The position numbers and the translations under genes are program-made. Of a stretch of DNA of 64,000 nt, positions 46,625 to 55,776 are shown one piece after another. The notes under the pieces were generated by a model. The model was not told the DNA's origin. It worked only from the letters and a program-made list of their open reading frames with translations, and did not search any database. Numbering within the stretch: the stretch's first letter is position 1; every line of letters starts with the position of its first letter. The stretch is taken from positions 186,001 through 250,000 of the forward strand of contig CAWJJO010000013.1 of the NCBI GenBank assembly GCA_963843285.1. Direction: 5' to 3'. This stretch comes from CAZDDB01 sp963843285. Lineage in GTDB: Bacteria > Acidobacteriota > HRBIN11 > JAKEFK01.

Positions 46625-47443
46625 TTACGGGAAAAGGATCGTTTCTCCTTTTAGCGCCAGTTGCTGGTCGTATGTTTGAACGATGGCGTCCCGGCGCTTG
46701 AGCATCGCTCGAATCTCGTAGCCCGTGAGCCGTTTGCCGCAATGTTCCACTAAGACCTTCTCATCCAACTTTTTGATTCCTTCAATCATTGATTTGGAAA
46801 AACGAGTTAACTCACCACCGGCTCTTAGAGTGTCCGCGTTCTTAAAACATCGCGTGCAATCAAGCATCCAGAGTCTCCAATCCGGAGTAATGAGAAAGTT
46901 TCCAAGATGGCGATCAATGTTGTAAACAAGCTGATCAAAAAGCCGGATTTTATACATTGCCTGATTCCACTGTTCCGGATCGGGTGGTGCAAGACCTTTA
47001 TCTCTTCTGTCTTTTTCGCTCATTGCGTTCTGAACCCACCACACCAATGCGCCTTTGGCTCCGTCATAACGTCGTTCGACTACTACGGGAACCATGTTCA
47101 GCGCAAGCAGTTTATCCAGTTCATAAGCTGCCACCTCAAACATCCAGGAATCTTTGAAATCCCTCTCTGCGCTGCCGCTGGCCAGTTTTGTAATTCCCTT
47201 CATCCTTTGATCCATACTCTTGAAAGCCGAATTAAACTCATACTTTCCATCAGTGAGTGTAAGTTTTCTAGGATTTGTAACTCCGGTCCCGATCCATTTC
47301 GCTTTAATGACTTTGGCGGTCTTTAAAGCATGTTCTACTTCATCTCTGGTCTTGAAAGGCGCAAATTCGTTTAGAACATCCGCGAAAACCGGCGAAAGGA
47401 AAAACAACAACACGAATACTGTCAGGTTCTGCAAGGATCTCAT
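46625..47443 (-). CDS. Secreted protein with atypical protein/lipid-kinase-like motifs
   Basis: 272 residues with a signal peptide (MRSLQNLTVFVLLFFLSPVFA). The segment NIDRHLGNFLI (about 175-185) resembles the catalytic loop D-R-H-x-G-N of PI3K-like, HipA-like and Fam20-type kinases, and LWMLDCTRCF (192-200) follows at the spacing of a metal-binding Asp. Upstream, IKAKWIGTGVTNPRKLTLTDGKYEFNSAFKSMD could supply the nucleotide-binding strand and Lys, and FEVAAYELDKLLALNMVPVVVERRY a helix/strand pair. If active it would phosphorylate something outside the cytoplasm. Family assignment is inference from motifs; I do not recognise a named family. Confidence 0.6.
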   Translation of the reverse strand: MRSLQNLTVFVLLFFLSPVFADVLNEFAPFKTRDEVEHALKTAKVIKAKWIGTGVTNPRKLTLTDGKYEFNSAFKSMDQRMKGITKLASGSAERDFKDSWMFEVAAYELDKLLALNMVPVVVERRYDGAKGALVWWVQNAMSEKDRRDKGLAPPDPEQWNQAMYKIRLFDQLVYNIDRHLGNFLITPDWRLWMLDCTRCFKNADTLRAGGELTRFSKSMIEGIKKLDEKVLVEHCGKRLTGYEIRAMLKRRDAIVQTYDQQLALKGETILFP

Positions 47444-47566
47444 GGGGTTGCTTCGGTAAAATCATTCTAGAACAACGTTTTGGGGGTGTCAATTTTGGCG
47501 GAATGAGCGCGACCATGAAAGCAGTGCTTAATCTCTTTCCGTATTTGCGATCCTATGTGATCGAGT

Positions 47567-48583
47567 TTAGTGGGAGTGCCGAGGCAGATCATCGTGGCTG
47601 TGGTCGTCAATCCTGTGGTGCTCCTCTCCGGATAGGTGTTCCGGATCCACGTGAATGACGGCATCATCGAGGTACCGTAGTTCGTGGAGAAGCTTGTGCC
47701 GCACGCTGTTTGCGATCTCGTGACCTCCTTCAACAGTTAGATTCGGATCAACGGCCACATTCACTTCGGCGCGAAGACGATGACCAAGCCATCTCACGCG
47801 GACATCAGAAACATGACAAACAGCCTCCGAGTGGCCCGCCGCAAGGCGGATTTCATCGATGATTGCCGGATCTGCTCCGTCCAGCACTCGAAGGAAAACC
47901 TCTTTCGCTGACTGCCAAACAATCCGAAGAATCACCAAGGAAATGAAAAGTCCAACTACCGCATCTGCCTGTCGAAAACCAAGCCATACTCCCGCTACGC
48001 CTATGAGAACCGCAAGACTTGTAAATCCGTCGGCGCGAGCGTGATAGCCATCTGCAACCAATGCAGCGCTTCCGATCTCCTTCCCAACCCGTATGCGAAG
48101 CACTGCCACGATTTCGTTTCCGGCAAAACCGGCGATGGCCGCCATCGCTACGATCCAGAGGTGATCGACGTTCTGAGGATGCAGAAGACGAGACACTGCC
48201 TCCCAAGCTGCTGAAACGGCGCTCAGTAGAATAATGAGCACCACTGAAATTCCCGCAAGGTCTTCCACGCGTCCGTAGCCATATGAAAAATAACCACCGG
48301 GCTTTCGCCGGCCCAAGCGGAAGGCAATCCAGAGCGGAATAGCGGTGGCTGCGTCACTGAGATTATGAATTGTGTCGGCAAGAAGCGCCATGCTGCCGGA
48401 GACCACAACGATGCCGAGTTGAAAAAGCGCAGTCACACCCAGAATCAGCAACGACCATTGCACAGTTCGGATCCCTCGTGCGCTGTCGAGCAATGCGGGG
48501 TCGGCAGCAACCGAATGGGAGTGAGAATGTGAGAGACCTTTATGACTTTGCTGTTCATGACCGTGTCCGTTCGCTTGTGACAT
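47567..48583 (-). CDS. Cation diffusion facilitator (CDF) metal exporter
   Basis: 338 residues. His-rich N-terminus (HGHEQQSHKGLSHSHSHS), six membrane helices, metal-site motifs LLADTIHNLSDAATAIPLWI in helix 2 and ADGYHARADGFTSLAVLIG in helix 5, a cytoplasmic ferredoxin-like C-terminal domain, and a His-rich tail. Exports zinc or a similar divalent ion in exchange for protons. Six bases from the next CDF gene, so the two form an operon. Confidence 0.92.
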   Translation of the reverse strand: MSQANGHGHEQQSHKGLSHSHSHSVAADPALLDSARGIRTVQWSLLILGVTALFQLGIVVVSGSMALLADTIHNLSDAATAIPLWIAFRLGRRKPGGYFSYGYGRVEDLAGISVVLIILLSAVSAAWEAVSRLLHPQNVDHLWIVAMAAIAGFAGNEIVAVLRIRVGKEIGSAALVADGYHARADGFTSLAVLIGVAGVWLGFRQADAVVGLFISLVILRIVWQSAKEVFLRVLDGADPAIIDEIRLAAGHSEAVCHVSDVRVRWLGHRLRAEVNVAVDPNLTVEGGHEIANSVRHKLLHELRYLDDAVIHVDPEHLSGEEHHRIDDHSHDDLPRHSH

Positions 48584-48589
48584 GGATCT

Positions 48590-49498
48590 TTACTCCTTAG
48601 ATGGGACGAGGGGATTGCAAATCGAATCATTGTCTTCACAAGGCTGTGATTCTATTTGAATCGTTGCATGTTCAATTTGGAAGCGTTCTTTTAAGATCGC
48701 ACGCGTGTCGCGAAGGATTCGATCGGTGTGCATCAGGTCCTTCACAGTCAAATGAACGCTGATCGCTTCCATTCCCGATGTAATCGTCCAGACGTGCAGG
48801 TCATGAACGGCTTGCACGCCTTCAACGCCCATGATCGTTTCTTGTACAGAAGCCAGGTCGATATGAGCCGGTGTCCCTTCCAACAAAATGTGCACTACCT
48901 CTTTCAGCAGTGTCCAGGTTCGTGGCAGAATAAACAACCCGATTCCTGCGCTGATAATCGGATCGGCCAGATACCAGCCGGTTGTCAGCATTATCACGGC
49001 TGCCGCGATTACCCCGATCGAACCAAGGAAGTCGCTCAGTACTTCAAGATAGGCTCCCTTAACATTCAGGCTCTCTTTGGCGCCGTGATGCAGCAATCGC
49101 ATGCTGATGATATTCACAACAAGCCCTGCGCTGGCCACGGCCAACATAGGCTCACTGTTTACTTCCGGTGGAGCCCAGAATCGCTGCAAAGCCTCGTAAA
49201 GGATGTAGAACGAGATGAAGATCAGGACGATTGCATTGGCAAACGCAGCCAGAATCTCAAGCCGGTAGTATCCGTACGTTTTCTTCGGATTCGCGGGTCG
49301 ATCCGCGAACCAGATCGCCAACAGGGCAAGCGCAATGGAGCCGGCGTCCGTCAGCATATGCCCTGCATCGGCCAGCAATGCGAGACTGTGTGTCAGCAAT
49401 CCCGCTACTACTTCAGCTACCATATAGCATGCCGTGAGGATCAAAACGACGGCAAGTTTTTTTTGTTGCTTACGCCTGCAGAAGTGATCTCAGACATA
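48590..49498 (-). CDS. CzcD-type CDF metal exporter, one frameshift near 49460
   Basis: Conserved from LTACYMVAEVVAGLLTHSLALLADAGHMLTDAGSIALALLAIW through the C-terminal metal domain (GVQAVHDLHVWTITSGMEAISVHLTV), with helix 2 His/Asp (LLADAGHMLTD). The uninterrupted frame starts at 49444 in mid-helix 1. An ATG at 49498 with AGAGGAAATTCT upstream encodes MSEITSAGVSNKK and joins in if the run of eight A at 49457-49464 had nine. Probable sequencing error; the repaired protein is about 303 residues. Confidence 0.85.
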
Positions 49499-49539
49499 GA
49501 ATTTCCTCTTGGAAAATGAGAGAGACATAGTCTGTTTGC

Positions 49540-51423
49540 TTACTGTTCGAAAATCTCGGCCGGTAGTTCAATCGCAAACTGTGTACCAATCCCGCCTGGT
49601 CCGGTTTCGCAGCGAATGCTTCCGCCGTGTGCTTGTACGATTTGCTGGCAAAGATAGAGCCCGATTCCCGCCCCTTTCGCTTGTCCTGCTTTTGCAGATA
49701 GCTCGTGTTCGACACGGAAGAATTTTTCGAAAACTCTTTCGCGGAACTTCTCCGGAATGCCGGGTCCAGAGTCTGTCGTGGTAATTTGCAGGAGGTGACC
49801 ACCTGCTGCATCTGCATTTGGCCGTGATGAAAGGCGAACTGTCACCAGGCCTCTGTTGGGTGTATATTTCAAAGCATTATCGAGCAAGTTTGAAAGGACG
49901 ATTCTAAACCGGGTGGAATCGGCGCGCAAAACGAGTGGTTCATTTGTTTCAGTCTCCACTCGTAGCGTGATTCCGGCATCTTCAAATCTTGCCTGAATGC
50001 TGTTTACTACTAAAGTTACCAGAGCAAGTAAGTCAACACGCTCAAGGTTCAAGCGAAGCTGCTGAGCTTCGATCCGCGTTAAATCAAGCAACTCATCGAC
50101 TGTGCGAGCCAGATCTTCGCAACCGAGAATCGCACCTTCGATAATTTTCAGATGACGGACTGCAAATTCTGCCGAATTCTCTCGAAGAAGCAGGAGGTTC
50201 ATACGAAGAGTGGTTAGCGGAGTTCTCAATTCATGCGATGCGGCAGCGATGAGTTCCGAACGAAGTTCATCCAGACGGGCATAATCCGTCACATCATAAA
50301 GAACAAGAATGGCTCCACGCTGGCCTTTTGAGAGTTCGCCAATACGGAAGTGTCATGGGGAGGAGTTTTCGTAATCGGCCATCGATTGCAAGATCCATCG
50401 ATTGCGCAAGCTCCCAGCGGATTTCCGTTGTTCTTTCGCCGCGCAAGGCCTTTTGAATTGCATCTAGCCCCGGAGAAGTGAGTCCGATTTCTTCGAGATG
50501 GACTGCGGTTTCCTTTCCCATTGCACGGAGAACGGAGCGTGCTCGCGGATTCAGAGATTCAAACGTTCCGTCCGCTCTTACTACAATCACTGCATCAGGA
50601 AGGGCCGCGAGCGTTGTCTCGAGCGTTTGTTTAGCACGCAGCACTTCGCTCAAATTAACGCGCCGAAATTCCGCAAGCGTTTCCGCCATTCGGTTGAATC
50701 CTTCGCCAAGCCTGCCGAGTTCGTCTGATGTTGTTACCTGTATGCGCCGGTCAAAATCACCCAAACGAAGGCCATCAACGATTCTCGTCATCTCGCGGAT
50801 GGGCTTTTCCACTTTCCGCACAAGATGAAAGGAAACGATCATAGAAACGGCAAGCGCTAATATGGAAAGTAGAATGAGGATTGTGGTAGATCGCCTCACC
50901 ACATCTTGAGCCCTTAATCCAGCGAGTTTCATGGCCCTGAAGTTCAGTTCCCGGATCCGGGAACAATCGCTAACTGCTTTTCGCAGGATTGGATTCACAT
51001 AGAGGTGGTAACGCTCGTGTGCATCATTATTATGAGCAGTTAAGAGAAAGGAATCACCGGCAGAACGGTAGCTCTCAACGTGTGCCACGAGCGAGATGGC
51101 TGCGTCCCTTTCTTCCTTCTGATTGAGCACTCTGAGAAGACGCGGATAGGACTCATCAAAATCTCGTCTCTGCGTTTCGAGTTCTTTTCGCGCCTGTGAT
51201 ACATCACCCTTGATTGCTAAAGAAGCGCGTCATCTTCTCGTTCCAGTGCGCTCGACAAATGGGATGCCAAATCAATCGATTCCTGGCTCTCCAGAAGAAT
51301 CTCAGACAGACCGCGGGACAGGTTTGCCAGAGTCAAAACGCTGAAAATTCCCGAAATGACAGTAGCTCCAACAAGCAGACAACTTGCGATCAAGAATCGC
51401 GTTTGCAGACGTTGAATCTTCAT
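49540..51423 (-). pseudogene. NtrB-type membrane histidine kinase, two frameshifts
   Basis: Three frames join into about 627 residues. N-terminal membrane helix (RFLIASCLLVGATVISGIFSVLTLANL), periplasmic region, second helix (TILILLSILALAVSMIVSFHLV), HAMP (REMTRIVDGLRLGDFDRRIQV), PAS (LETTLAALPDAVIVVRADGTFESLNPRARSVL), HisKA with ASHELRTPLTTLRM and an ATPase domain ending GIGLYLCQQIVQAHGGSIRCETGPGG. Breaks: one missing base near 51219-51221 (AAA) and one extra near 50341-50344 (AATA). Both are short runs, so likely errors. It is the partner of the NtrC-type regulator 51440-52783, 17 bp upstream. Its 3' end is duplicated at 44963-45095. Confidence 0.85.
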
Positions 51424-51439
51424 AAATATTCAGCCAGAT

Positions 51440-52783
51440 TTAAGCGAGACCGTAGCGCTTGCGTTTTCGTTGGAGTGTAGTGGCATCAATTCCCAGAATG
51501 CGAGCAGCAGCTTCCAGAGAGGGAGCGCGTGCAACAACTAGCGCGATATGCTCCCGCTCAATCTCTTCGATGGTGACATCCTCACCAAGACCAGGACGTT
51601 GTCCAATTTCGGAAACTTGCATTCCCAGATCGGTTGGTTCTAGTACACTTCCTGGTGACAGCGTAACTGCACGCTCAACCGCATTGGAAAGTTCGCGAAG
51701 ATTGCCGGGCCACCCATACGTAGAAATTGCACTTTCTGCTTGCGGGGAAAAAGCCATTCCGTGCCGGGCTTGACGCGTGCTGAAATAGCGCAAATAAGCT
51801 TTCGCCAAAAAAAGAATATCTTCACGCCGTTCACGCAACGGCGGGATAACGAGCGGAATCACATTCAGTCGAAAAAAAAGATCATCACGAAATCGGCCTG
51901 CATTGATTTCGTCCTGAATGACTCTATTCGTGGCTGCGATAATTCGCACATCGGCTCGCCGTTCCTTGGCTTCGCCAAGTCGCTCATATGTACGATCATT
52001 CAGGAATCGCAACAAACGGGATTGCGCCTCAGATGTCAGTTCGCAGATCTCATCCAAAAAAAGTGTGCCACTTTCCGCTTCTTCCACTTTGCCTGTCGAA
52101 TCCTGAACGGCGCCGGTATAAGCCCCCTTTCGATGACCGAAAAGTGCGCTGATCATCAAGTCTCCAGAAAGCATCGGACAATGAACGGTTACGAAAGGTT
52201 GAGTACTGCGCTTGCTATGCGCGCGAATCCAGCGTGCAAGAACGTTTTTTCCAGTCCCGCTTTCTCCGCGCAACAGAATCACGGAATCGGAAGTAGCGGC
52301 ACGTAACGCTGTTTCCAGAAAACTTCTGTACATCAGGTTTTCGGTTTCGAAGATTTCAATCGTTTCCGTTTCATCGATGCGGTCTTTTAACTCTGCAATT
52401 TGCCGCCGTAACACATTCGCAGAAACAACGCGGCGTGCCGCATGTCGCACCTGATCCGGAGTAAATGGCTTTGGGATGTAATCAACCGCCCCCAGTTTCA
52501 TTGCTTCAACGGCGGATTCAAATGATGCGAAGGCTGTAATGACAATGATTCCGATACCCGGCTGCCTTCTGAGAATCTCAGGGATGATGGCGAGGCCGTC
52601 TTCGCGTCCCAGCCAGAGATCCAGGAAGACTACATCGAAACGTGTTCGGTCCAGTGATTCAAGAGCACCGGCTGGTGTTGCGACACCCATCGCTCGCGCG
52701 TTATCGGATTCAAGACACAGGCGAATGGATTGTCGAACGCCCGGATCATCATCGATGATCAATGCAGACCAGCTTGTTTCCAT
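51440..52783 (-). CDS. NtrC-type response regulator (REC-AAA+-Fis)
   Basis: 447 residues. Receiver domain with the phosphoacceptor Asp55 (FDVVFLDLWLG) and the acidic pair DDD, AAA+ with GESGTGKN, GAYTGA (HRKGAYTGAVQDSTGK), GTLFLDEICEL, and the Fis-type helix-turn-helix AARILGIDATTLQRKRKRYGL. Walker A has Asn for the last Glu/Ser position, otherwise complete. Activates sigma-54 promoters on phosphorylation by the kinase immediately downstream. The nearest such promoters are 45013, 46467, 55488 and 55713; the shared element at 55593/45245 is a candidate binding site (inference). Confidence 0.95.
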   Translation of the reverse strand: METSWSALIIDDDPGVRQSIRLCLESDNARAMGVATPAGALESLDRTRFDVVFLDLWLGREDGLAIIPEILRRQPGIGIIVITAFASFESAVEAMKLGAVDYIPKPFTPDQVRHAARRVVSANVLRRQIAELKDRIDETETIEIFETENLMYRSFLETALRAATSDSVILLRGESGTGKNVLARWIRAHSKRSTQPFVTVHCPMLSGDLMISALFGHRKGAYTGAVQDSTGKVEEAESGTLFLDEICELTSEAQSRLLRFLNDRTYERLGEAKERRADVRIIAATNRVIQDEINAGRFRDDLFFRLNVIPLVIPPLRERREDILFLAKAYLRYFSTRQARHGMAFSPQAESAISTYGWPGNLRELSNAVERAVTLSPGSVLEPTDLGMQVSEIGQRPGLGEDVTIEEIEREHIALVVARAPSLEAAARILGIDATTLQRKRKRYGLA

Positions 52784-52843
52784 CTCGAATCCTTATTGAA
52801 CCATCAAACATGAATTATAGCCTCGCATCATTTCAGCTGCAGA

Positions 52844-54210
52844 TCACAGAGACAATAGAACTTTTGCAATCAGTAGATAAATAGCAAGACCGGTTGCGTC
52901 CACAAGTGTGGTAATCAAGGGTGCGGAAACCAGGGCCGGATCAATTTTGAAACGCTGCGCCATCAATGGAATTAACGATCCGATCGTGTTCGCCCACGTA
53001 CAGATTGCCAGGATCGCAAGGGCAACCACCAATGAAAGATGACTCCCGCTTCCCCAGAGCATGGATCGGCCGAAAGCAATGATTCCCAACAACAATCCCA
53101 GGAGTATGCCACTGCCAAATTCACGGACAATAACTCGGAACGTGTCGCGCACACGAATTTCTTTCAATGCCAGGCCGCGAATGATCGTGGATACGGTCTG
53201 TGCTCCTGTGTTTCCTCCAGTTCCAATCAATAAAGGAATAAAAAATGACAACGCGACTACTTTAGCTAGTTCACTTTCGAAATGCCGCAGCACAGTACCT
53301 GTAGCCGTCTCGGCAACAAACAGCAACACAAGCCAACCGACGCGGCTTCGCACGACTCGCCATACTGGTGTTATAAAGTACGGCTGGTTGATGATGCCCG
53401 GTTCCACTGCACCAAACTTCAACTGATCCTCCGTGCCCTCTTCGACAAGAACGTGAATAATGTCGTCCACAGTGATCACTCCCATGATCCGTTCTTTCTC
53501 AACAACTGGAAGCGCGAGGAAATCGTAATGAGCAATCAACTGAGCTGCGAGTTCCTGGTCATCGGTTGGCGCGATCGTTACAACATCGGTTGTCATAAAT
53601 TCGCTGAGCTTTTTTCTGGCGGCGCAAGGACTAATTCACGCAACGAAACTACCCCTTGAAGTTTATCGGTGGAATCCACCACATAAATATCGGTGAAGGT
53701 TTCCACTTCCTTGTTGATTTTCTTGAGATGCTCCAGTGTTTGGCCTGCTGTCATATCTGCCGATGCGCGAACGAATTTTTCGGTCATCAGACGGCCCGCG
53801 CTAGATGCCGGATACTGAAGCAGTTTGCCTATATCTTGAGCAGCCTTCGGTTTCATGAAGCTCATCAGTTGCTTGTTCTGTTCGGGGACAGCTACTAAAA
53901 GCCGCGTAGTGTCGTCCATTGGAAGATGCAATAGGATCTCCGTTGTCCGCGCGGGAGAAAGCGACTTTAGTAGAGAACGCTTGGTTTCCTTATCGGCCTC
54001 GGCCAGCACACCTGCTGCCATTTGCGCAGAAAGTTGCGAAAAAACCATATCGCGATCACTTGCGGAAAGGCGGTCTAATACATCTGCCAGATCCGGTGGA
54101 CGAAGTGTTGAAAGCAAGCTGCGCAAACCCGCCTGGTCCTGCGTTTTCAAGTGCTGACGTATTGCCGTTTCCAGCGGTAAAGCCGTAATCACAGTAGGTG
54201 GATACATCAT
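52844..54210 (-). CDS. mgtE: MgtE-family magnesium transporter, one frameshift near 53612
   Basis: About 455 residues when repaired. N-domain (PPDLADVLDRLSASDRDMVFSQL), CBS pair (AGRLMTEKFVRASADMTAGQTLEHLKKINKEVETFTDIYVVDSTDKLQGVVSLREL and FMTTDVVTIAP...PVVEKERIMGVITVDDIIHVL), then five membrane helices with the pore motif FIPLLIGTGGNTGAQTVSTIIRGLA. The frame breaks at PPEK-KLSEF: the run of six T at 53610-53615 needs seven. Imports magnesium or cobalt under control of the CBS sensor domain. It is downstream of the cNBD-MgtE gene and within the operon driven by the sigma-54 promoter at 55488. Confidence 0.9.
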
Positions 54211-54244
54211 TGAGCTCCTTTTTGCTCGCGTAATGCTGAAGGTT

Positions 54245-55293
54245 TCATAGGAGAGCTCCTCTCAAAATAAACGATGCTACAGTGAAATAGATAATCAGAC
54301 CGGTAACATCAACCAGCGTTGCCACAAAAGGCGCAGAACTGGTCGCGGGATCAAAACCCAAACGGCGTAGAATGAAAGGCAGCATACTTCCTGCCATCGT
54401 TCCGAAACACACAACTCCAATCAGGCTCAACCAAACGGTCAAAGCAATCATCAGATAATGTGCGCCATAATCCGTCCAACGAAGGAGCTGCCATATCACA
54501 ATCCGAAGAAAGCCGATTGCTCCAAGAAATGACCCCAGGGTGAAGCCAGAAAAGATTTCACGTCTGAGCACCCAAAACCAGTCCTTCAGTTTGAGTTCCT
54601 TCAACGCCAAAGATCTAATAATCAACGATGTTCCCTGAGAGCCGGAGTTACCGCCACTACTGATGATCAAAGGCACAAACAACGCCAGAACTACTGCACG
54701 CGCGATTTCTTCTTCATAATGTCCCATCGCAGTGGCGGTAAGCATTTCGCCCAGAAACAGCGCAGAGAGCCATCCTGCACGCTTGCGGACTATTGGCCAG
54801 AAGCCTACTTGAGTATAAGGAACCTCCAGAGCTTCCATACCACCCATTCTTTGGATGTCTTCCGTTGCTTTTGCTACTAATTCATTCGTATGACGCAGAC
54901 GCGATCCCAACTCGGCCATAATCGATATGGAGGCAGGTGGGTTTTTTTTGATGAAATCAATGAAATCAGCGCGATCCAGCCGAATGAGTGTTGTCGGCGT
55001 CGATGCTGTTGCTGTGGCGGATCGTGGTGCTCCGTCAAAAAGGGAAAGCTCCCCGAAATATTGGCCTGGATGAAACGTGGCCAACTTTACTCGCGCTTTT
55101 CCTTCACCATGTGAGATGTCAATCGTTCCTTCCTCAATAACAAACATTGAGGCCGAATCTGCATCTCCTTCCTTGAAGACAACTTCACCCTCGTTCAATT
55201 TTCGGTGCTCCGCGTGTTCTGAAAGTTTCGCAAGATCGTCATGACTAAGGTTTCGAACACCGGGATCTTCGACAATAGTTCTTCATGCGCCAT
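54245..55293 (-). CDS. cNMP-binding domain fused to MgtE membrane domain, one frameshift near 55255
   Basis: 350 residues when repaired. N-terminal cyclic-nucleotide-binding domain ([65 protein letters not shown]), then an MgtE transmembrane domain with [32 protein letters not shown]. There are no CBS domains; the cNMP domain replaces them, so transport may respond to cAMP or a related ligand. One base is missing at 55252-55257 (TTCGAA) between VF and [10 protein letters not shown]. The ATG at 55293 has AAAGGAGAATG upstream. It precedes mgtE by 34 bp. Confidence 0.85.
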
Positions 55294-55354
55294 AGTCACA
55301 TTCTCCTTTCATTGAGAGTGTCTTCATTTGACGAAACGGCATCACAAGTGAGCA

Positions 55355-55447
55355 TCAACGATGAATTTTGGAAACCAATTTGAACACCATATACAGGATC
55401 AGGATCATTAGGAAAATTACCAGGATGACTCCGATATATTCTTTCAC
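55355..55447 (-). CDS. Putative small single-span membrane protein
   Basis: 30 residues beginning at GTG 55447: KEYIGVILVIFLMILILYMV, then FKLVSKIHR, one membrane helix with a basic C-terminus. No clear ribosome site. It lies between a sigma-54 promoter and the cNBD-MgtE gene on the same strand, which raises its credibility; may be a small transporter regulator or a chance frame. Confidence 0.4.
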   Translation of the reverse strand: MKEYIGVILVIFLMILILYMVFKLVSKIHR

Positions 55448-55487
55448 GCAACGTTCGGTGCTAGGTTCAAGGGCGAATATGACACAG

Positions 55488-55502
55488 GCAAAGCGTATGC
55501 CA
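55488..55502 (-). promoter_or_regulatory. Sigma-54 (-24/-12) promoter of the MgtE operon
   Basis: Minus strand reads TGGCATACGCTTTGC, identical to 46467-46481. Drives toward the small membrane protein and the two MgtE-type genes. Confidence 0.75.
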
Positions 55503-55592
55503 TAGGCGAGTTACGGCTTCTGGCGACTCCGCTTTCGCTGAGCGCGCACATCCCAACCGGCAGTTTCGGAAAACTCTAATGACGATGTCGCC

Positions 55593-55633
55593 GTAATTTG
55601 CAGGGGCATCAGTGTCTACCGTTCGCATTTTGC
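55593..55633. promoter_or_regulatory. Shared upstream element type 2, copy 2
   Basis: Contains GGCATCAGTGTC and CATTTTGC, aligning with 45245-45286. It sits between two divergent sigma-54 promoters: about 90 bp from the minus-strand one (55488-55502) and about 79 bp from the plus-strand one (55713-55727). Confidence 0.5.
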
Positions 55634-55712
55634 CTGAACAAAAGAGGTAGATATCTCGAGAAAGCGCATCAGAACTGCGCAGGAGCCAACAGCGACTCCG
55701 CTCTGGCTATAG

Positions 55713-55727
55713 TGGCATGCGATTTGC
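55713..55727 (+). promoter_or_regulatory. Sigma-54 (-24/-12) promoter
   Basis: TGGCATGCGATTTGC with correct GG-N10-GC spacing, ~50 nt before ATG 55777 of the ADP/ATP-carrier-like gene. Confidence 0.75.
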
Positions 55728-55776
55728 CGGTACAATTTCGATGTTGAATCGATTCACATTGCGGGGAGGGGTATTC

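Noticed and set aside
49574..49588. TGGTACACAGTTTGC in the kinase 3' end
   Set aside because: Correct spacing but weaker -24; it lies in the coding sequence and no suitable downstream gene remains there, so not listed as a promoter.
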